Assembly: GCA_021799835.1 (NCBI GenBank)
Contig: JAJYZQ010000002.1
Coordinates: 1 to 16,856 of the forward strand
Direction: 5' to 3'
DNA from: a bacterium
GTDB lineage: Bacteria; Patescibacteriota; Minisyncoccia; JAJYZQ01
Length of the DNA: 16,856 nucleotides
The position numbers and the translations under genes are program-made. Below are positions 13,470 to 16,856 of the stretch, piece by piece. The notes under the pieces were generated by a model, which saw only the letters and a program-made list of their open reading frames with translations, was not told the DNA's origin and did not search any database. Numbering within the stretch: position 1 is the stretch's first letter; each line of letters starts with the position of its first letter.

Positions 13470-14780
13470 ATGAAAAAAGATTTTTTGCAAAAGATCCTGC
13501 GCATGCTGACCGTAAAAACGCTGCGCAAATATCATCCCACGGTTATTGCAATCACCGGCAGTGTGGGGAAAAGCTCCGCAAAGGAAGCGATCGCAACATT
13601 GCTCGCGTATAAATTTCCTGGCTCTGTGCGAAAGACGGAGAAGAATTATAATAATGAGATTGGTGTGCCGTGTGCGGTCCTTGGGATCACTCCGCAAGGC
13701 AACTCGCTGATCGGTTGGATCAGCGCGATCATTGGCATATATATACATCTCTTAGTGAGCAAGAAATTTCCCCGATACTTGGTGTTGGAAATGGGCGCTG
13801 ATCGGCCAGGAGACATTGCATATCTTACTGGCTTTATTCCGCCGGATGTGGCGGTGATCACAGCGATCGGCGAAATGCCGGTACACCTGGAGTTTTTTCC
13901 TGAACGTGACGCGCTAGTCAATGAAAAAGCATTCGTATTGAAGCGGTTGAAAAAAAAGGGCACGGCAGTGCTCAATTATGACGACCTCACCGTGCGCGAT
14001 CTTCGTGACCGCGTACCGAGCGGCCGCGAGACTATAAGCTTTGGTTGGGAAAGTGGCGCGCACATTCACGCATTTGGCGAAGAGACCGTTTTGCCGGCGC
14101 ATAGCCAGGAATCTTCTCACACTACGCCAGCGATACCAGGGATCGCATTCAAAGTAGAAGATGGCGGCAATGTCGTGCCGTTTAATGTGCAGCACGTGCT
14201 CGGCAGGCAAGTGACCTATGCGTTGCTTGCCGCGATCGCGGTGGGGAAAGCGCTCAACATTAACTTAGTTGATGCGTCACAATCACTTGCGCGTTTTATC
14301 AATTTGCCTGGGCGGATGAATGTGCTGGCAGGAATAAAAAATTCTTTATTGATTGATGACACGTATAATGCCTCACCTCTTGCAGTGCTTGCCGCACTGG
14401 AAGTGGCTGCACAATTTACGAATCGTACGATCGCCGTGCTCGGCGATATGCTGGAATTGGGTGATAATGAGCAGGCCTCCCATGAAAAGATCGGCGAGGC
14501 GGTGGCTGCATTGCCTATTGGATTGTTTATGGGCGTGGGAGAGCGTATGCGTTTTGCGGCGGATGCAGCACAGCGCGCCGGCTATCCTGCTGAGCGCATA
14601 ATATCCTGTCATAATGCAACGGAAGCCATAGAACGGCTGAGAGAGATCATTACTGATGGCGATGTATTGTTGATCAAAGGTTCGCAGTCCATGCGGATGG
14701 AAAAGATCACGCGCGCTTTTCTTGCTGACCCCACTGCTGCCGCGCACGCACTGGTGCGGCAGGAAAAACGCTGGCAATGA
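13470..14780 (+). CDS. murF: Mur ligase, MurF-type, lacking the usual N-terminal domain
   Basis: 436 residues from ATG 13470 (the GTG at 13449 overlaps ftsI). MurF adds D-Ala-D-Ala to UDP-MurNAc-tripeptide using ATP. Visible motifs: P-loop GSVGKSS (30-36), the MurF-typical NYNNEIGVPCAVLG, LEMGADRPGDI, the catalytic-region NLPGRMN, DDTYNASPLAV and VLGDMLELG. In classical MurF the P-loop comes after about 100 residues of a UDP-sugar-binding domain; here it starts at residue 30, so that domain is missing or replaced by a short basic helix. A hydrophobic segment, GWISAIIGIYIHLLV, between P-loop and LEMGAD could touch the membrane. The P-loop Thr is Ser. Its position after ftsI supports a cell wall role. 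Activity with the standard tripeptide is not certain. Confidence 0.85.
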   Translation: MKKDFLQKILRMLTVKTLRKYHPTVIAITGSVGKSSAKEAIATLLAYKFPGSVRKTEKNYNNEIGVPCAVLGITPQGNSLIGWISAIIGIYIHLLVSKKFPRYLVLEMGADRPGDIAYLTGFIPPDVAVITAIGEMPVHLEFFPERDALVNEKAFVLKRLKKKGTAVLNYDDLTVRDLRDRVPSGRETISFGWESGAHIHAFGEETVLPAHSQESSHTTPAIPGIAFKVEDGGNVVPFNVQHVLGRQVTYALLAAIAVGKALNINLVDASQSLARFINLPGRMNVLAGIKNSLLIDDTYNASPLAVLAALEVAAQFTNRTIAVLGDMLELGDNEQASHEKIGEAVAALPIGLFMGVGERMRFAADAAQRAGYPAERIISCHNATEAIERLREIITDGDVLLIKGSQSMRMEKITRAFLADPTAAAHALVRQEKRWQ

Positions 14781-14803
14781 ATAATGGTCATCCGGTAAAT
14801 CTT

Positions 14804-14832
14804 TTGATTTCTGCGCACTTTTGTGTTATACA
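14804..14832 (+). promoter_or_regulatory. Promoter of the tRNA-Glu operon
   Basis: TTGATT (14804-14809), 17 bases, TATACA (14827-14832) with an extended TGT (14824-14826). The expected start is near 14839, 18 bases before tRNA-Glu. Confidence 0.65.
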
Positions 14833-14856
14833 GGGTTACGAGATGAGTGGATAGTT

Positions 14857-14928
14857 GCCGCGTTCGTCTAGTGGTCAGGACGCCAGGTTCTCATCCTGGC
14901 AACACGGGTTCGATTCCCGTACGCGGTG
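14857..14928 (+). tRNA. tRNA-Glu (CTC)
   Basis: A complete cloverleaf: acceptor GCCGCGT pairs with ACGCGGT, with a G1-U72 wobble at the end; D arm GTC/GAC; anticodon stem CCAGG/CCTGG with loop TTCTCAT, anticodon CTC (glutamate, GAG codons); T arm ACGGG-TTCGATT-CCCGT; discriminator G14928. CCA is not encoded. It lies 26 bases before the response regulator and is probably the first cistron of that transcript. Confidence 0.96.
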
Positions 14929-14954
14929 CTGAATGGTATTAGTAAATCACGCCT

Positions 14955-15353
14955 ATGCCAAAAATTCTCGTCTTTGAAGATGATCCCAACATCTCCGATA
15001 TGTATAAGCTCAAGCTCCAACATAACGGATTTGATGTGCGCGTGATCAACGCACCCGGCGACGTCGTGCAGCAGGTCAAAGACTTTGCGCCGGATTTGCT
15101 CATTTTGGACATCTTATTGCCGGGTATGAGCGGTTTATCGGTGTTGGAAGAAGTGCGGAAGGATGAAGCATTGACCACACTGCCGGTAGTTATGCTCACC
15201 AATCTTTCTGAGAATGCTATGGTCAAGCGCGCAAAAGAATTGGGCGCTTTAGGTTTTTATATCAAAGCAAATTTTACTCCCGGAGAGATCGTGGATATCA
15301 TTAAAAAGATTATAGCAGGTGAAAGTACGGAAGGAACAGAAAGAATGGAATAA
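14955..15353 (+). CDS. Stand-alone response regulator receiver (CheY-like)
   Basis: 132 residues, a single receiver domain without an output domain. All key residues are present: acidic pair D9-D10 in ILVFEDDPN, phospho-acceptor D52 in LLILDILLPGMSG, T82 in VVMLTN, and K104 in GFYIKA. The domain ends near residue 122, followed by a short acidic tail. It should be phosphorylated by a histidine kinase, but none is encoded here, so the partner is elsewhere. The gene sits between tRNA-Glu and scpA and has no Shine-Dalgarno sequence. It would act by protein-protein contact; a link to chromosome segregation through its neighbours is only contextual. Confidence 0.93.
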   Translation: MPKILVFEDDPNISDMYKLKLQHNGFDVRVINAPGDVVQQVKDFAPDLLILDILLPGMSGLSVLEEVRKDEALTTLPVVMLTNLSENAMVKRAKELGALGFYIKANFTPGEIVDIIKKIIAGESTEGTERME

Positions 15354-15377
15354 TGTCTGGGGCGATGAGTGAGATGT

Positions 15378-16082
15378 ATGTATCAATTCAAACTGCAAAA
15401 ATTTGAAGGTCCGCTGGAGTTGCTGCTCAGCTTGATAGAAGAGCGCAAACTCTCCGTGACAGAAGTATCGCTCGGCGAGGTGACTGACCAATACCTTGCC
15501 TATATCAGTGATTTGCCGGCATTGCCAAAAGACGAACTGGCTGATTTTCTGGTCGTTGCGGCAAAGCTGATTTTTTTGAAATCAAAATTGCTTGTGCCCT
15601 TGCTTTCCGGCGAAGAGGAATCCGAAGAGCGCGGCGAAGAATTTGCCGGCTATGCAAAGCTTCAAGAAAGCATCCGTGCATTAGTTGCGATATTGCAAGG
15701 ATTGGGCGGACCGCGATCATTTGTGCGGGGAGAGGCGGCGTATGAGATCGGCACATTTGCGCCGCCTGATGGTACTTTGGATAATCTCGCCGATCAGTTT
15801 GCCGCAATTATTGAGGAACGAGCTCGTGAACGGAATGTCCGAACCGCGATCATTGAACGGCGGTTGGAGCGGCGAATAACCGTGGCGGAAAAGATCCAAG
15901 AATTGCAGCAATTGCTCAATGCGCGCTCTTCGTTTTCATTTTCCCGCATTGCGTCGGCACGCAAACGGGAAGAAGTGATTGTGTTATTCTTGGCGCTATT
16001 AGAGATTATTACGCGATCATTTGCGGAATTTGCGCAAGCGGAAAATTTTGGTGAGATAACCGTGCGGGCGAAGGCGGTATAA
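15378..16082 (+). CDS. scpA: Segregation and condensation protein A
   Basis: 234 residues from ATG 15378 (GTG 15369 would add three residues). ScpA is the kleisin that bridges the two Smc heads and binds ScpB in the bacterial condensin. The N-terminus YQFKLQKFEGPLELLLSLIEERKLSV and the following DQYLAYI and DELADFLVVAAKLIFLKSKLLVP match the family closely. The middle is acidic (EEESEERGEE) and linker-like. The C-terminal segment VIVLFLALLEIITRSFAEFAQAENFGEITV is the winged-helix end that meets the Smc head. The length is near the family norm of about 240-260. ScpB follows 13 bases later. The Smc gene is not in the window. Confidence 0.95.
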   Translation: MYQFKLQKFEGPLELLLSLIEERKLSVTEVSLGEVTDQYLAYISDLPALPKDELADFLVVAAKLIFLKSKLLVPLLSGEEESEERGEEFAGYAKLQESIRALVAILQGLGGPRSFVRGEAAYEIGTFAPPDGTLDNLADQFAAIIEERARERNVRTAIIERRLERRITVAEKIQELQQLLNARSSFSFSRIASARKREEVIVLFLALLEIITRSFAEFAQAENFGEITVRAKAV

Positions 16083-16095
16083 TAACGCAAAAATA

Positions 16096-16635
16096 ATGGA
16101 TCCTATCCAATCAAAAATAGAAAGCATACTATTGGTGTCGGGCGAAGCGATCGCGGTAAAAAAACTCGCTGATCTCTTAGCGATCACGCCAAAGGAAGCG
16201 GAGCAGAAACTTACTAGTTTGCGTGAGCGTTATCAAGAACAGGCGAGCGGCTTGGATGTTGTCGTGCACGACGGCAAGGCACAGATGCGTACGGCGGCGG
16301 CGAATCAAGAAATCGTTGCATCATTTAAGACTGACGAGGTGCGGGAGATCACGCCTGCTGCACTCCAAACGCTTGCAGTCATCGCATACCTCGGCCCGAT
16401 CACCAAGCTTGAATTGGACGATATCCGCGGGATAAATTCCGTGTACAGTTTGCGCAATCTTTTGGTGCGCGGCGTGCTTGAAAAAATAAAGGACGGTGCT
16501 GCGGTAAAATATCGCGTAAGTATGGATTTTATGCACCACTTTGGACTGAATGATCTGGCGGAGTTGCCGCGCTATCACGAATTGCGCACGAGTATTTTGG
16601 AAGAATTATTGCAGGGTCAGGGTAGTCATACATAA
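16096..16635 (+). CDS. scpB: Segregation and condensation protein B
   Basis: 179 residues, typical of ScpB, with two winged-helix domains. Domain 1 includes IESILLVSGEAIAVKKLADLL (8-28). Domain 2 carries the family signature EITPAALQTLAVIAYLGPITKLELDDIRG, then NLLVRGVLEKIKDG, ending YRVSMDFMHHFGLNDLAELP. The ScpB dimer binds the ScpA linker and supports Smc-driven chromosome organisation. A TATAAT hexamer at 16078-16083 overlaps the scpA stop, so a secondary, nearly leaderless start is possible, but its -35 is poor. No Shine-Dalgarno sequence precedes the ATG. It is otherwise expected on the same transcript as scpA. Confidence 0.95.
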   Translation: MDPIQSKIESILLVSGEAIAVKKLADLLAITPKEAEQKLTSLRERYQEQASGLDVVVHDGKAQMRTAAANQEIVASFKTDEVREITPAALQTLAVIAYLGPITKLELDDIRGINSVYSLRNLLVRGVLEKIKDGAAVKYRVSMDFMHHFGLNDLAELPRYHELRTSILEELLQGQGSHT

Positions 16636-16649
16636 TTTACTGGATGGTT

Positions 16650-16856
16650 ATGTCAAAAAAATGGTGGCTCATTTCCGCAGGAGCATTGTGGATGGTTGGA
16701 CTTATTGTGAGTACTTCGCCAGTGCTTCATTTCATAAGCTCTAGTGGGTTGTTTGGCCATGCCGATTCTCCTGCCACACCAGCTTCTGCTTTTGCGGAAA
16801 TCAGCCAAAACCAAATTGCACGCCCTGCGGGTGCACATACTGCATCCGCATTTGTA
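16650..16856 (+). CDS. N-terminal fragment of an exported or membrane-anchored protein
   Basis: The frame opens 14 bases after scpB and is still open at the window end (69 codons seen). ATG 16650 gives MSKKWWLISAGALWMVGLIV, a basic start and a hydrophobic segment typical of a signal peptide or N-terminal anchor; ATG 16644 would add two residues. The segment continues with STSPVLHFISSSGLFGHA; HA could precede a signal peptidase cut, followed by a Ser/Pro/Ala-rich region that looks like an extracellular linker. The close spacing suggests it belongs to the scpA-scpB operon. Nothing visible identifies the domain that follows; an envelope enzyme such as a carboxypeptidase would be a guess. Confidence 0.65.
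   Translation, partial: MSKKWWLISAGALWMVGLIVSTSPVLHFISSSGLFGHADSPATPASAFAEISQNQIARPAGAHTASAFV

Noticed and set aside
1..16856. Recoded UGA (glycine) as in some Patescibacteria
   Set aside because: TGA ends purD, the Clp-like gene, both pilins, mraZ, ftsI and murF at their expected ends.
1..16856. Insertion sequence, prophage or transposase
   Set aside because: No transposase, integrase or phage protein is visible; only short repeats hint at past mobility.

Overview
The window looks like a chromosomal segment of a Patescibacteria (Candidate Phyla Radiation) bacterium. This is inferred from gene content, since no search could be run. The markers are a membrane-anchored Clp-type AAA+ protein behind a small membrane partner, a winged-helix/nucleotidyltransferase-like regulator, a lone receiver protein, FTLIELL-type pilins with GspG-like tails, a short-headed MurF, tRNA genes without encoded CCA, and very few Shine-Dalgarno sequences. 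TGA is the normal stop of many intact genes, so the recoded UGA-glycine code does not apply.

Layout. 1-339 is the 3' end of a probable surface protein. A perfect bidirectional hairpin terminator and a dispersed repeat separate it from a convergent minus-strand gene (534-2687) for a degenerate PP2C domain, a membrane segment and a probable beta-propeller. Divergent promoters lie at 2699-2781. On the plus strand follow the winged-helix gene, tRNA-Val(CAC), a repeat-rich spacer, a 90-residue conserved-looking protein and a monocistronic purD; the last two have strong Shine-Dalgarno sites, unlike the rest. Next come a small membrane protein and the Clp-like ATPase, almost touching.

8531-9772 holds two tandem type IV pilin-like genes. 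The first is out of frame with its only plausible ATG because of a (CA)13 tract in the leader, which is what a phase-variable gene in the OFF state looks like. 9977-14780 is a division and cell wall (dcw) cluster: mraZ, rsmH, an ftsL-like gene, ftsI and murF. Its promoter lies among DnaA-box-like 9-mers, two of them perfect, and GTGG repeats spaced about one helical turn apart.

14857-16856 holds tRNA-Glu(CTC), a lone response regulator, scpA and scpB (chromosome condensation), and the 5' end of an exported protein cut by the window edge. Together the segment covers envelope growth and division, chromosome segregation, surface filaments and membrane protein quality control. The main points for follow-up are the CA-repeat pilin switch, the DnaA/MraZ-like cluster at the dcw promoter, the degenerate catalytic sites in the Clp-like and PP2C-like proteins, and the inverted copy of the tRNA-Val 3' end.
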